Assembly: GCF_013374095.1 (NCBI RefSeq)
Contig: NZ_AP022672.1
Span: 2,417,501 to 2,481,500, forward strand
Direction of reading: 5' to 3'
From: Sphingomonas sp. HMP6
GTDB lineage: Bacteria; Pseudomonadota; Alphaproteobacteria; Sphingomonadales; Sphingomonadaceae
DNA: 64,000 nucleotides
Below the pieces are notes generated by a model. The model had not been told where the DNA came from. It was given only the letters and a program-made list of their open reading frames with translations, and searched no databases. Position numbers and translations under genes: made by a program. Numbering within the stretch: the first letter of the stretch is position 1; the number at the start of each line of letters is the position of its first letter. Below are positions 1 through 8,210 of this stretch, piece by piece.

Positions 1-237
1 AAGTTTCTGCCCGAAGGATCAGACGTTGCAACGCCCGACGTGATCCTGAGCCACATTGCGGAATGGCTAGACGCACAGCACCTCGAGCAGGGCCCCTTCC
101 TGGTTCAGCGCAACAAGCAGCATTTGAAGCAAGAAAGCCTTTTGACCGCATTGATCAACGCGCTTGACAAGGATCAGCTGAAGCGCGTGAGCCTACCGCT
201 CGACGTGATTAAAACGTTGGAAACGCGGCGCCTCTGA
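1..237 (+). CDS. Partial hypothetical protein, cut by left window edge
   Basis: The frame is open from base 1 to the TGA at 235-237, so the 5' end lies outside the window; 78 codons are visible. The visible part looks helical and charged, with no signal peptide, membrane segment or motif I recognise. The stop lies one base before the ATG of the next gene, so the two were probably co-transcribed. Its neighbour is broken by an insertion sequence, which suggests this is the end of an accessory or mobile region. I cannot assign a function. Confidence 0.55.
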   Translation, partial: KFLPEGSDVATPDVILSHIAEWLDAQHLEQGPFLVQRNKQHLKQESLLTALINALDKDQLKRVSLPLDVIKTLETRRL

Positions 238-238
238 C

Positions 239-847
239 ATGCAGGTCCTGACCTGCGTTGCGGGGCTACCAACCGCCGTGGCAGACGAAATCCGATCGAG
301 ATCCGCCAATCCGTTCACCGGGGACGCCGCTAACCGACCGATCGTGCGACCGGTCAAGTCGCCTTACGGCTATCGCCCTGGAATGGCCGAGGGATATCAT
401 CGGGACCTCGAAGCGAGGATCGCCGCGCTTAACCCCCGCGACGAGGTCGCCGTGATCCTGGCCTATGTCGCCTATCAAGGTGCTGAGACGCAGCGCTTCG
501 TCGATACCTTCTTCCCTTTCGGAATTCACGCGCCGCTTGATCCGTTCGACCCCGAGGCCGGCCCTAAGGCCGAGCGCCGCGCGACGCTCTTGGCTTATGT
601 CGACAGCATCGAAGTTGCGATCGCTGCACTTATGACAAAGATGCACGCCGTCCGGGACACACTCAGCGGGCGCAACTTCTCGCCCCTCTTGCTGCCGCTC
701 GCGAACTTCAAATCCGACGTCGTGCGCCCGGAGATCGCCGCATTGTTTGGCGGCCTTGGGACGGCCGTGGATCCCCGCACGAGGCACCGTCAAGTTAAGC
801 CCTGTGGCTTTGCGGTGCCGGATCGGAGGGCTATTGCGGATGTATGA
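239..847 (+). pseudogene. Hypothetical gene truncated by IS6 insertion
   Basis: The ATG at 239 follows directly on the upstream gene. About 181 codons precede the IS left end at 783; the last ~21 codons, up to the stop at 845-847, are read from the IS itself, so the native C-terminus is missing. The protein looks soluble and helical, with many Ala, Arg and Asp residues and no recognised motif. A continuation in another frame might survive on the far side of the IS (see 1616-2069), but I could not show that it is the same gene. The function is unknown. Confidence 0.55.
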
Positions 848-1615
848 CCACATCACGAGACCCGATTTACGCGGGTTACCGCTATCCTCCCGAGATCATC
901 TGCTACGCGGTCTGGCTGTATTTCCGGTACCCGCTGAGCCTGCGGATGGTCGAGGAACTGTTGGCTGCGCGCGGTATCGAGGTCAGCTATGAGACGGTTC
1001 GGCAATGGGGGCTGAAGTTCGGTGAGGTCTTTGCCCGCCGCATCCGGCAGCGAGCGCCGCAACGCGGCGACAAATGGCATCTCGACGAAGTCGTGATCAC
1101 CATCGCCGGGCACAAACACTGGCTGTGGCGCGCGGTTGACCAGCAGGGCTTTGTTCTGGACGTCCTTGTCCAGAGCCGGCGCAACACCAAGGCTGCCCGC
1201 CGTCTGCTACGCAAACTGCTGAAGAAACAGGGTCGGGCTCCCCGGGTGATGATCACCGACAAGCTCAGAAGCTACGGCGCCGCCAAACGAACCATCATGC
1301 CCGGCGTCGAGCACCGCCAGCACAAGGGCCTCAACAACCGGGCCGAGAATTCCCACCAGCCAACAAGGCGACGAGAGCGCATCATGAAGGGCTTCAAGTC
1401 GCCGCGCCACGTCCAGCGCTTCCTGTCCACCCACGATCAAATTGCCCACGTCTTTTCCCGCCCGCCTCTTGCCAGCGCCGCCACCGTCCGTTCTGCCCGC
1501 ACCCAGGCGTTCACGCACTGGGCTGAGGTGACCGGCGTCGCAATGGCCGCATGATTGCGCCCAATTCCGGCATCGCGTCTTTCCTCGCGCCCGACCGCAG
1601 CAAGTTGACGGTGCC
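783..1615 (+). mobile_element. IS6-family insertion sequence
   Basis: This 833-bp element has a single transposase gene. The left terminal repeat is GGCACCGTCAAGTT (783-796) and the right end is AAGTTGACGGTGCC (1602-1615); the reverse complement matches at 13 of 14 positions. Length and organisation fit IS6. The flanking octamers (775-782 CCGCACGA; 1616-1623 GGTCCGAC) differ, so no 8-bp target duplication is present. IS6 elements move by replicative cointegrate formation followed by homologous recombination, so lost duplications are common and may mean that the two flanks were not originally adjacent. Confidence 0.85.
844..1554 (+). CDS. IS6-family transposase
   Basis: This 236-aa DDE transposase catalyses replicative transposition of the surrounding element. 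The likely catalytic residues are Asp81 in a WHLDE motif, Asp139 in ITDKL and Glu168 in NNRAENSH. The spacing between the second Asp and the Glu is 28 residues, shorter than the 34 of the IS26 branch but familiar from alphaproteobacterial IS6 relatives. An N-terminal helix-turn-helix-like part (residues ~15-60) includes the conserved RMVEELLAARGIEVSYETV-type stretch. The frame is intact and the terminal repeats flank it, so it may be active. The start ATG lies 60 bp inside the left repeat. Confidence 0.92.
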   Translation: MTTSRDPIYAGYRYPPEIICYAVWLYFRYPLSLRMVEELLAARGIEVSYETVRQWGLKFGEVFARRIRQRAPQRGDKWHLDEVVITIAGHKHWLWRAVDQQGFVLDVLVQSRRNTKAARRLLRKLLKKQGRAPRVMITDKLRSYGAAKRTIMPGVEHRQHKGLNNRAENSHQPTRRRERIMKGFKSPRHVQRFLSTHDQIAHVFSRPPLASAATVRSARTQAFTHWAEVTGVAMAA

Positions 1616-2069
1616 GGTCCGACAGTTACGCGATCTCGCGCTGGCCGATGAAGGCGGCGCGGGTCTGTCCACCGCGCTCGCCGCCGTCGCCTGAGACGAA
1701 CGACCAAGCCCGGGGCGTTGAGCTGCTGCCCTACGCCGTCCGTCGCAGCGGGATCCGCGTGATCTCGGATGGCACGCCCGTCCGCAGCGCGGAGCCCGGT
1801 CATAGACCCATGCCGTTGCTGACGTAGAGCGTCATGCGATTTGTGACAGGATGCGTGTTTCGCAGCATGCGGAAAACCATCGCGGCGGTTCGAGGCGTCA
1901 GACATTTCCAGCTTCCTTAGAATTGCGCCGCCAGCACCGGTGGAAGCGCCGCAGGTTCCGAACAAAAAAACACGTTAACCTGAGTTAATGTGCGGGTGCG
2001 TTCGGGGATCTGCTCGGGAACTTCGCGATCGATCGTTCGATTATTGGCCTCCTAGCCCGGAGGATAAGC
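1616..2069. other. Intergenic remnant to the right of the IS
   Basis: There is no convincing intact gene in these 454 bases. Immediately after the IS a frame is open to a TGA at 1692-1694 and reads like the C-terminal tail of a protein (ending in ALAAVA). It could be a remnant of whatever the IS interrupted. The rest has stops in all plausible frames. An AT-rich stretch at about 1960-1990, with TTAA at 1975-1978 and 1985-1988, probably holds the promoter of the gene at 2070, but no sigma-factor consensus could be fixed. Confidence 0.4.
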
Positions 2070-2660
2070 GTGACCGACAAGACTTCCGAACGTCCGCGCG
2101 ACGATGCACCGCTGACCACCTCAAAACGTTCCGACGCTGTCGCTGAGGCGACCGCCTCGCTGATCGAGGATCGCGGCGATACACTGTTCGCCAAGTCGGT
2201 GACGATCAACCGTCCGCTGCCCGAACTGTTCGCGTATTGGCGAGACTTCTCAAACCTTGCGACGTTCATGGAAAATGTCGAGCGCGTCGATGTGATCGAC
2301 GAACGCCGTTCGCATTGGGTGGTTCGGGCACCGGCGGGCAAGACGGTCGAATGGGACGCCGTCGTCACCGAAGAAGCGCCCGACAGCTTCATCGCGTGGG
2401 CGTCTGCCGAAGGGGCCGATGTCCCCAATAGCGGCCGCGTCGATTTCCGCGCAGCGGGTGCGCGCGGCACGGTGGTGACCGCAACGATTCTGTACGATCC
2501 GCCGGGCGGGACGATCGGCAAGCTGATCGCGCGGATGTTCCAGCGCGAACCGACGATTCAGGCGCGGCGCGACCTGCGGCGCTTCAAGCAACTCATGGAA
2601 ACCGGCGAGATCGCGACTGCGGCGATGAACCCAAAGCAGCTTGCAGAGGAGCAGAAATAA
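2070..2660 (+). CDS. SRPBCC-fold protein (polyketide cyclase/dehydrase-like)
   Basis: This 196-aa protein has a START/SRPBCC-type core from about residue 40 to 165. It begins with a segment pairing [21 protein letters not shown] with a following FMENVERVD, the usual signature of the cyclase/dehydrase branch. These proteins bind hydrophobic ligands in a deep cavity; no ligand can be inferred. The N-terminal 35 residues look disordered. The GTG start at 2070 is chosen because GGAGG lies a few bases upstream and the conserved fold starts well inside. The gene is 31 bp upstream of the zinc alcohol dehydrogenase, and the pair probably forms an operon with the SDR downstream. Confidence 0.8.
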   Translation: MTDKTSERPRDDAPLTTSKRSDAVAEATASLIEDRGDTLFAKSVTINRPLPELFAYWRDFSNLATFMENVERVDVIDERRSHWVVRAPAGKTVEWDAVVTEEAPDSFIAWASAEGADVPNSGRVDFRAAGARGTVVTATILYDPPGGTIGKLIARMFQREPTIQARRDLRRFKQLMETGEIATAAMNPKQLAEEQK

Positions 2661-2691
2661 TGCGCGCGAACTGTTTAGAGGAGCGACGCTG

Positions 2692-3885
2692 ATGCGCGCA
2701 CTGGCATGGCACGGCAAGCACGACGTCCGGATGGACACGGTTGACGATCCCGAGATCGTCAACCCACGCGATTGCATCATCAAGGTGACGTCGACCGCGA
2801 TTTGCGGATCCGACTTGCACCTCTACGACAATTACATCCCGACGATGCAGGCGGGCGACATTCTCGGCCACGAATTCATGGGCGAGGTTGTCGAGGTCGG
2901 CGCGAAATCGACGCTCAAGAAGGGCCAGCGCGTCGTCGTGCCGTTCACGATCGCGTGCGGTTCCTGCTACCATTGCGGCAAGCACCAATATTCGGCGTGC
3001 GATAACGGCTTGCCCGCCGACAATCAGGATATTGCGCAGACCGTCTATGGCCAGCCGATGAGCGGGCTGTTCGGCTATAGCCACATGACCGGCGGCTATG
3101 CCGGGGGACAAGCCGAATATGTCCGCGTGCCGTTCAGCGATGTCGGCCCGATCGTCATCCCCGACGGGATCGAGGACGACAAGGTGCTGTTCCTGTCGGA
3201 CATCTTGCCGACCGGCTGGCAGGCGGCGGAATATGCCGAGATCGAGCCCGGCGACACGGTCGCGGTGTGGGGTTGCGGCCCGGTCGGGTTGTTCGCGGTG
3301 CAGTCGGCCTTCCTGATGGGGGCCGAGCGCGTCATCGCGATCGACCATTTCGACAATCGGCTCGCGCTCGCCAAGAATTTCGGCGCGGAGACGATCAATT
3401 TCGAGCAAAGCGCCGTTTATGACGCGTTGATGGAGATGACCGGCGGGATCGGTCCTGATGCGGTGATCGACGCGGTCGGGCTCGAGGCGCACGGGCTGTT
3501 CGTCGACAATGTGATCGACCAGATCAAGGCATCGACTTTCCTCGGCACCGATCGCACCCACGCGATCCGCCAGGCGATCATCGCCTGCCGCAAGGGCGGG
3601 CGTGTGTCGATGCCGGCGGTGTATGGCGGCTTCGTCGACAAATTCCCGCTGGGCGCATTCATGGAAAAGGGCCTGACGCTCAAGACCGGCCAGACGCACG
3701 TCCAGCATTATATGCCCGGCCTGCTTGCCGCGATCCTGGAAGAGAAGATCGATACGACCTTCCTGATCTCGCACCGCATGGCGCTCGAGGATGCCCCCAA
3801 GGGCTACAAGATGTTCCACGACGATCAGGATGAGGTGACGAAGATCGTGCTCAAGCCCGGCATGAGCGGCGCGGTCACAGCATAG
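2692..3885 (+). CDS. Zinc-dependent alcohol dehydrogenase (MDR family)
   Basis: This 397-aa medium-chain dehydrogenase oxidises an alcohol or aldehyde adduct with NAD(P). Catalytic zinc ligands are Cys38 (CGSDLHLYD) and His60-Glu61 (GHEFMG). Cys89, Cys92, Cys95 and Cys103 form the structural zinc lobe, and GCGPVG (194-199) is the nucleotide-binding turn. The long insert around residues 105-145 and the overall length resemble the formaldehyde-dehydrogenase-like, glutathione-independent branch, but the substrate cannot be read from the sequence. The start is the ATG at 2692 preceded by AGAGGAG; an earlier TTG in frame overlaps the upstream gene and is unlikely. It sits between an SRPBCC protein and an SDR. 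Confidence 0.9.
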   Translation: MRALAWHGKHDVRMDTVDDPEIVNPRDCIIKVTSTAICGSDLHLYDNYIPTMQAGDILGHEFMGEVVEVGAKSTLKKGQRVVVPFTIACGSCYHCGKHQYSACDNGLPADNQDIAQTVYGQPMSGLFGYSHMTGGYAGGQAEYVRVPFSDVGPIVIPDGIEDDKVLFLSDILPTGWQAAEYAEIEPGDTVAVWGCGPVGLFAVQSAFLMGAERVIAIDHFDNRLALAKNFGAETINFEQSAVYDALMEMTGGIGPDAVIDAVGLEAHGLFVDNVIDQIKASTFLGTDRTHAIRQAIIACRKGGRVSMPAVYGGFVDKFPLGAFMEKGLTLKTGQTHVQHYMPGLLAAILEEKIDTTFLISHRMALEDAPKGYKMFHDDQDEVTKIVLKPGMSGAVTA

Positions 3886-3980
3886 CTGTTACCGAGGCAG
3901 CGAATGCCGGACGGCATCGCCGCGCCGAGGACCGACGACGCGGCTTTGCCGCGGCGCTTAAACCGCAGAAAGGAATCATC

Positions 3981-4763
3981 ATGGCTGACAAATTCGCCGT
4001 CATTACGGGTGCCTCGACCGGCATCGGGTTCGAACTCGCCTCGATCGCGGCGCAGGAAGGCTATGACATTCTCGTCGTCGCCGATGAGGCGCTGATCGAT
4101 GCCGCCGCCGCCGACTTCCGGCAATTCGGCACCGACGTACAATCGGTCGAGACCGACCTGTCGTCGATCGACGGCGTCGATACGCTGTTGCAGGCAATCG
4201 GCGACCGCAAGGTCGATGTGCTGTGCGCCAATGCCGGCACTGGTCTTGGCAAGGCGTTTCTCGATCAGCCGGTCGACAAATGGCGGCGCACGATCGACAC
4301 CAATATCACCGGCACGCTTTACCTGCTTCAGAAGTCGCTCACCGTGATGCGGGCGCGCGGCGAAGGCAAGGTGCTCGTGACGGGCTCGATCGCAGGCTAC
4401 ATCCCGGGCGCGTTCAACGCGGTGTACAACGGCACCAAGGCGTTCATCGACAATTTCACCGAAGCGCTGCGCAACGAGTTGAAGGACGACAAGGGCATTA
4501 CGCTGACTACGCTGATGCCCGGCGCCACCGAAACAGAATTCTTCGCGCGCGCCGACATGGAGGACACCAGCGTCGGCCAAGCCAAGAAGGACGATCCGGC
4601 TAAGGTCGCGCGCGACGGGTGGGATGCGCTGATGGCAGGCAAGGGCCATATCGTCTCAGGCTGGCATAACAAATTGCAAGTCGCAGCCGCCGGCATTGTT
4701 CCGCCCGCGATCCTGGCCGACCAGCATCGAAAAATGGCCGAACCGGGATCCGGCACGGACTGA
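3981..4763 (+). CDS. SDR-family oxidoreductase
   Basis: This is a classical short-chain dehydrogenase/reductase of 260 aa. The cofactor motif TGASTGIG is at 9-16, the NAG motif at 84-86, catalytic Ser136 in VTGSIAGY, and the Tyr149/Lys153 pair in YNGTK. This is a complete catalytic set, so it should be an active NAD(P)-dependent oxidoreductase, probably cytoplasmic. The substrate is unknown. The start is the ATG at 3981 with AAGGA upstream. A 95-bp gap separates it from the zinc dehydrogenase, so co-transcription is plausible but not shown. Such SDRs often occur in stress-related loci of sphingomonads, which is only a weak hint. Confidence 0.9.
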   Translation: MADKFAVITGASTGIGFELASIAAQEGYDILVVADEALIDAAAADFRQFGTDVQSVETDLSSIDGVDTLLQAIGDRKVDVLCANAGTGLGKAFLDQPVDKWRRTIDTNITGTLYLLQKSLTVMRARGEGKVLVTGSIAGYIPGAFNAVYNGTKAFIDNFTEALRNELKDDKGITLTTLMPGATETEFFARADMEDTSVGQAKKDDPAKVARDGWDALMAGKGHIVSGWHNKLQVAAAGIVPPAILADQHRKMAEPGSGTD

Positions 4764-4943
4764 TCCCCGATCGCATCAGCCAAATTTTTCCAACATTTTC
4801 AGGTGACATGAAGATGCAGAAAGCGAAGTTTCGGGCGACCCAAGCAAACCGCTGCGAGCCGCGTACGGCGACGTCCGCTGTGGCTCCGGTCGTGCAGGCG
4901 GCCATCACCGCGTGATCACGACGCGCAGCAGCGATCGGCATGG

Positions 4944-5990
4944 ATGCGCAGCAATGGGGTCGCGCGCTTGAGCGCGTCAGTCCCAGCGAAAACCGCTGCC
5001 GTCTGCGTGCCGGTTCGCAACGAGGCGGCGCTGCTTCCGCGCTTTCTTGACGCATTGGCGGCGCAGCGTGACGCCGAGCGATTTACGCTGTGTGTCCTGT
5101 TCGACGGTTGCGAGGATGACAGTGCTGCAATCGTCGCCGCGCGGGCCACGACATTGCCCTTCGCGGTGGTTGCGGCCGATGCGCTGGCCGGCGATCCGAA
5201 TGCCGGGCTGGCGCGGCGGCGGGCCATGGCACTCGGTCTCTCGGTGCTAAGCGCCGACGATTCCATGATCGTGTCGACCGATGCGGATTCGGTACCCGAT
5301 CCTGACTGGCTCGTCGCCAACCGCGCCGCGCTTGAGGTCGCTGACGTGGCGGCCGGGCGAATTTCGCGCGCGGGCGGCGCGCCCAATCAGGTGCAGGATC
5401 GCGTCGAGGCGTATTATGATGCGTTGTTCGCACTACGCCGCACGATCGATCCCGTGCCATGGGAAGCCGCGCGCACGCACCACTATACGAGCGGCGCTAG
5501 CCTTGCGTTTCGAAAGGGCGTCTATCGCGATCTTGGCGGATTCGAACCGCTCCCTTCGGCCGAGGATGCGCGGCTGGTCGATGCCGCACACCGCGCTGGC
5601 CTGCGCGTGCGCCGCGACGCGGCGATGCGGGTCGAGACCTCGGCACGACGCGTCGGTCGCGCGACTGGCGGGTTGGCGGATCATCTCCGGCAGCTTGACA
5701 GTGGCATTGCCGCGGCGACGATGGCGCACCCCGACGATATGGTCTGGCGCTATCGCCAGCACGCAGCGGCACGCTTGGCGTGGTCGGACCCAGACGCATG
5801 CGAAGCGCTGGCGGTCGAGGTTGGTCGCGATCCAGGCGAGATTGTTCGCGTCGCCGTGACTGCCATCAATGCCGAGGCCTTTGCGATGCAAATCGTTATC
5901 GAAACTCCCGGCGGGGAACGGATCATATCACTCGAAGAAGCCGAGCTGGCTCTCTCCGCCTTGCGCAACGACCGGCGGCTCGCCGCATGA
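4944..5990 (+). CDS. GT2-family glycosyltransferase
   Basis: This 348-aa protein has a GT-A fold in its N-terminal two thirds: CVPVRNEA at 21-28, acidic FDGCEDD near 53-59, the metal-binding DAD at 113-115, and a PSAEDARL acceptor-side acidic motif near 205. No transmembrane segment is visible, so it is probably a soluble or peripheral cytoplasmic enzyme using an activated sugar. A TTG at 4968 is an alternative start. Its TGA overlaps the ATG of the next gene (ATGA), and the same coupling continues through five genes, so it is the first gene of a translationally coupled cassette. Donor and acceptor are unknown. Confidence 0.82.
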   Translation: MRSNGVARLSASVPAKTAAVCVPVRNEAALLPRFLDALAAQRDAERFTLCVLFDGCEDDSAAIVAARATTLPFAVVAADALAGDPNAGLARRRAMALGLSVLSADDSMIVSTDADSVPDPDWLVANRAALEVADVAAGRISRAGGAPNQVQDRVEAYYDALFALRRTIDPVPWEAARTHHYTSGASLAFRKGVYRDLGGFEPLPSAEDARLVDAAHRAGLRVRRDAAMRVETSARRVGRATGGLADHLRQLDSGIAAATMAHPDDMVWRYRQHAAARLAWSDPDACEALAVEVGRDPGEIVRVAVTAINAEAFAMQIVIETPGGERIISLEEAELALSALRNDRRLAA

Positions 5991-6994
5991 CGCTCGACGA
6001 GCTTTTCGCGCAGGATCGCACCGCGCCGAGCGCCATGAAGGCGGCCTTGGCCGCACTTCACAATTTGCTGCCGGTGCAAGGTGACCCCGAAACCCCGGCC
6101 GATCTTTTGATGCTCCTGCGCTTCCTGTACCGCATTGCGCGGCGCGATTTGCCACTGGCGCGCCTGTTCGAGGGGCATGTCGACGCGGTGCAGATCATCG
6201 CACGCTATGCCGATGCGGACACCGTCCGCGAAGCGGAGGCGATCGCGGCGCGCGGCGGCGCCTTTGGCGTGTGGAACGCGGCTTTGCCGGACGCGCCATT
6301 GCGGGTCGTCGATGGGCGATTGTCGGGCGGCAAGCGCTACGCGTCGGGGGCGGGCTTGCTCAGCCATGCGCTTGCCGGTGCCGATACGCCCGAGGGCAAT
6401 CGCCTCGTGCTGATCGATCTTGCGGCGTCGGAGCCCGAGATCGACCGCGATTGGTGGAAGGTGGTCGGGATGCAGCGCTCGCAGACGCACGTTGTACGCT
6501 GGGATGGCGCCGATCCGGCGAGCTTCCGTTTTGTCGGAGAACCCGGCGATTATGCGCGCGAGCCCTTCTTCAGCGGTGGTGCGCTACGATTCGTGGCGTG
6601 CCACGCGGGCGGGGTCGCGGCGTTGTTCGATCATGTCCGCGATCATCTTGTGACGACCGCGCGTGCTGGCGACCCGCATCAGGCCGGTCGGCTTGCTGAT
6701 TTGTATCTCGTCGCGCAGGCTGCCGCCGCTGCGGTGCGCGGGGCTGCCGATACCTGGGGCACGGCTGGCCATGTCGATCACGTCGCGGCAGCCCGCGTGG
6801 CGGTGACCGATTGTGCCGAACGTGCGCTCGCCACGGCGCAACAGGCCGTCGGGCTTGGTGGCATGTTCGTCGAGCATCCGCTCTCGGCCGCGTTGACCGA
6901 TTTGATGGTGTATCTGCGCCAGCCGATGCCGGATGCGCAGCGGATGCGCGTCGGCGCGGCGGCGGCCAATGGTGTGCTGGTGCCTGACCTGTGA
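5987..6994 (+). CDS. Acyl-CoA dehydrogenase-like flavoprotein
   Basis: This 335-aa protein has the three-part acyl-CoA dehydrogenase architecture: an N-terminal helical part, a middle beta part around residues 90-185 (VWNAALPDAP... SGGKRYASGAG) and a C-terminal helical bundle. It is shorter than the usual ~380 aa. I do not see the YEG-type loop that carries the catalytic glutamate in beta-oxidation enzymes; the corresponding stretch reads HPLSAALTDLMVYLRQP. It may therefore act on something other than acyl-CoA. It starts at the ATG overlapping the upstream TGA and ends in a GTGA overlap with the deacetylase. This context points to glycoconjugate modification rather than fatty-acid breakdown. 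Confidence 0.75.
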   Translation: MTLDELFAQDRTAPSAMKAALAALHNLLPVQGDPETPADLLMLLRFLYRIARRDLPLARLFEGHVDAVQIIARYADADTVREAEAIAARGGAFGVWNAALPDAPLRVVDGRLSGGKRYASGAGLLSHALAGADTPEGNRLVLIDLAASEPEIDRDWWKVVGMQRSQTHVVRWDGADPASFRFVGEPGDYAREPFFSGGALRFVACHAGGVAALFDHVRDHLVTTARAGDPHQAGRLADLYLVAQAAAAAVRGAADTWGTAGHVDHVAAARVAVTDCAERALATAQQAVGLGGMFVEHPLSAALTDLMVYLRQPMPDAQRMRVGAAAANGVLVPDL

Positions 6995-7638
6995 CGCCGC
7001 TGTCGCTCTCGCGCGTGCGCAGCGCGCTGATCGTCGCGCCGCACCCCGATGACGAGACGATCGGAGCGTACGGCTTGATCCGTGCGCTTAAAGCGCGCCG
7101 CGCACGCGTGCATGTGCTGGTCGTGACCGACGGAGCCGGATCGCACCCCGCGAGCAACCGCTGGCCGCGCCGTCGCCTGATTGCCGAGCGGCAGCGCGAG
7201 AGCCTGGCCGCGCTGTGGCGGATCGGCGTGACCGCTCGCGACGTGACGTTCCTGGGCTTGCCTGACGGCGGCCTTGAGCGGTCGGTCCTCACCCACCGGA
7301 TGCTCCGTCGAACATCGGCTCGGCGGTCCTACGATTTGCTCGTCATCCCCGCCGCTGATGACGACCATCCCGATCATCGCGCGGTTGCCGCCGCCTTCCG
7401 CCGTACGGCCGCGCGGCGCTTGCACTATCTCGTCTGGCCCAATCGCCAGACGCCATCACACGGGGCGAGCCATTATCTGCCGCTTGGGCAGCGCGTCGCG
7501 GCCAAACGTGGGGCGATCCAGCGCTATCGCACGCAAATGGGCGCGATCACCGATGACCCCGGCGGCTTTGCGATCTCGCGCGATGAACTTGCCGGGTTCG
7601 CGCGCCCGGTCGAATGCTTTTTCGAGGTGCGGCGATGA
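6991..7638 (+). CDS. PIG-L/LmbE-family deacetylase
   Basis: This 215-aa zinc hydrolase belongs to the family that removes N-acetyl groups from GlcNAc-containing lipids or small molecules (PIG-L, MshB, LmbE). The metal-binding and catalytic PHPDDE motif is at 17-22, and the second zinc motif, DDDHPDH, lies near residue 120. The protein looks cytoplasmic, with no signal peptide. The GTG start overlaps the stop of the acyl-CoA-dehydrogenase-like gene, and its own stop overlaps the methyltransferase ATG. A deacetylase producing a free amino sugar beside an N-methyltransferase-like gene suggests consecutive steps on one substrate; this is inference. Confidence 0.88.
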   Translation: MTPLSLSRVRSALIVAPHPDDETIGAYGLIRALKARRARVHVLVVTDGAGSHPASNRWPRRRLIAERQRESLAALWRIGVTARDVTFLGLPDGGLERSVLTHRMLRRTSARRSYDLLVIPAADDDHPDHRAVAAAFRRTAARRLHYLVWPNRQTPSHGASHYLPLGQRVAAKRGAIQRYRTQMGAITDDPGGFAISRDELAGFARPVECFFEVRR

Positions 7639-8210
7639 AACCGATCGACCTCGCCGGTTTCGACCGGAAATTCGCCGATCACGATGATCCCTGGGCCACG
7701 TTCAGCAACCGCGACGAAGCGCGCAAGCGCCGTGCGATCCTGCATGCGATGGGTGCCGGGCCGATCGGCCGCGTGCTCGAACTGGCGGCAGGCAACGGGT
7801 CGAACAGCGTCGCGCTCGCCCGCCTCGCGCTTCGGCTCGACGCGACCGAGGGGACCAAGAGCGGCACCGATTTGGTGCGCCGCGCCGTGGGGCACGATTC
7901 GCGCGTGCGGGTGCGACAGGTCGTGCTGCCAGCCGCGTTTCCCGCCATTGTCTATGATGCGGCGGTCGTCGCAGAAGTGCTCTACTACCTCTCCCCGCGC
8001 GACATGGTGCAGGTTGCGCGCGATGTCGCGACACGACTTCGCCCCGGGGGCAGGCTGATCCTTGCGCAGCACCGCGTCGATTATCCCGATTTCGTCCAGC
8101 ATGCGCACGGTATCCACGAGCGCTTCCTGGCGGCGAGCGGGGTGTCGTGGCGGCGCCAGACCATCGTGCGGACGGGCCGGTGGCGCGTGGAATCCTATGT
8201 ACGCGGTTGA
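7635..8210 (+). CDS. NodS-like SAM-dependent methyltransferase
   Basis: This 191-aa class I methyltransferase starts with a segment resembling the NodS branch (FADHDDPWATFSNRDEA), followed by the SAM-binding motif I VLELAAGNGSNS at about 47-58 and the motif-IV-like VAEVLYYLS. NodS N-methylates the deacetylated glucosamine end of Nod-factor precursors. Together with the adjacent PIG-L deacetylase, N-methylation of a freed amino group is a reasonable hypothesis. The ATG at 7635 overlaps the upstream stop, and the 3' end overlaps the GT4 gene start by 14 bases. The branch assignment is moderate, the methyltransferase call strong. Confidence 0.82.
   Translation: MKPIDLAGFDRKFADHDDPWATFSNRDEARKRRAILHAMGAGPIGRVLELAAGNGSNSVALARLALRLDATEGTKSGTDLVRRAVGHDSRVRVRQVVLPAAFPAIVYDAAVVAEVLYYLSPRDMVQVARDVATRLRPGGRLILAQHRVDYPDFVQHAHGIHERFLAASGVSWRRQTIVRTGRWRVESYVRG

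Noticed and set aside
783..1615. Target-site duplication of the IS6 element.
   Set aside because: The flanking 8-mers CCGCACGA and GGTCCGAC do not match.
1975..1988. A CtrA-like double TTAA site upstream of the SRPBCC gene.
   Set aside because: The spacer is 6 bases, not the 7 of the CtrA consensus, and the second half-site is weak.
4808..4915. A 35-codon frame (MKMQKAKFRATQ...) between the SDR and the glycosyltransferase.
   Set aside because: No ribosome-binding site of quality, no motif and no overlap with neighbours; it could be chance in GC-rich DNA.
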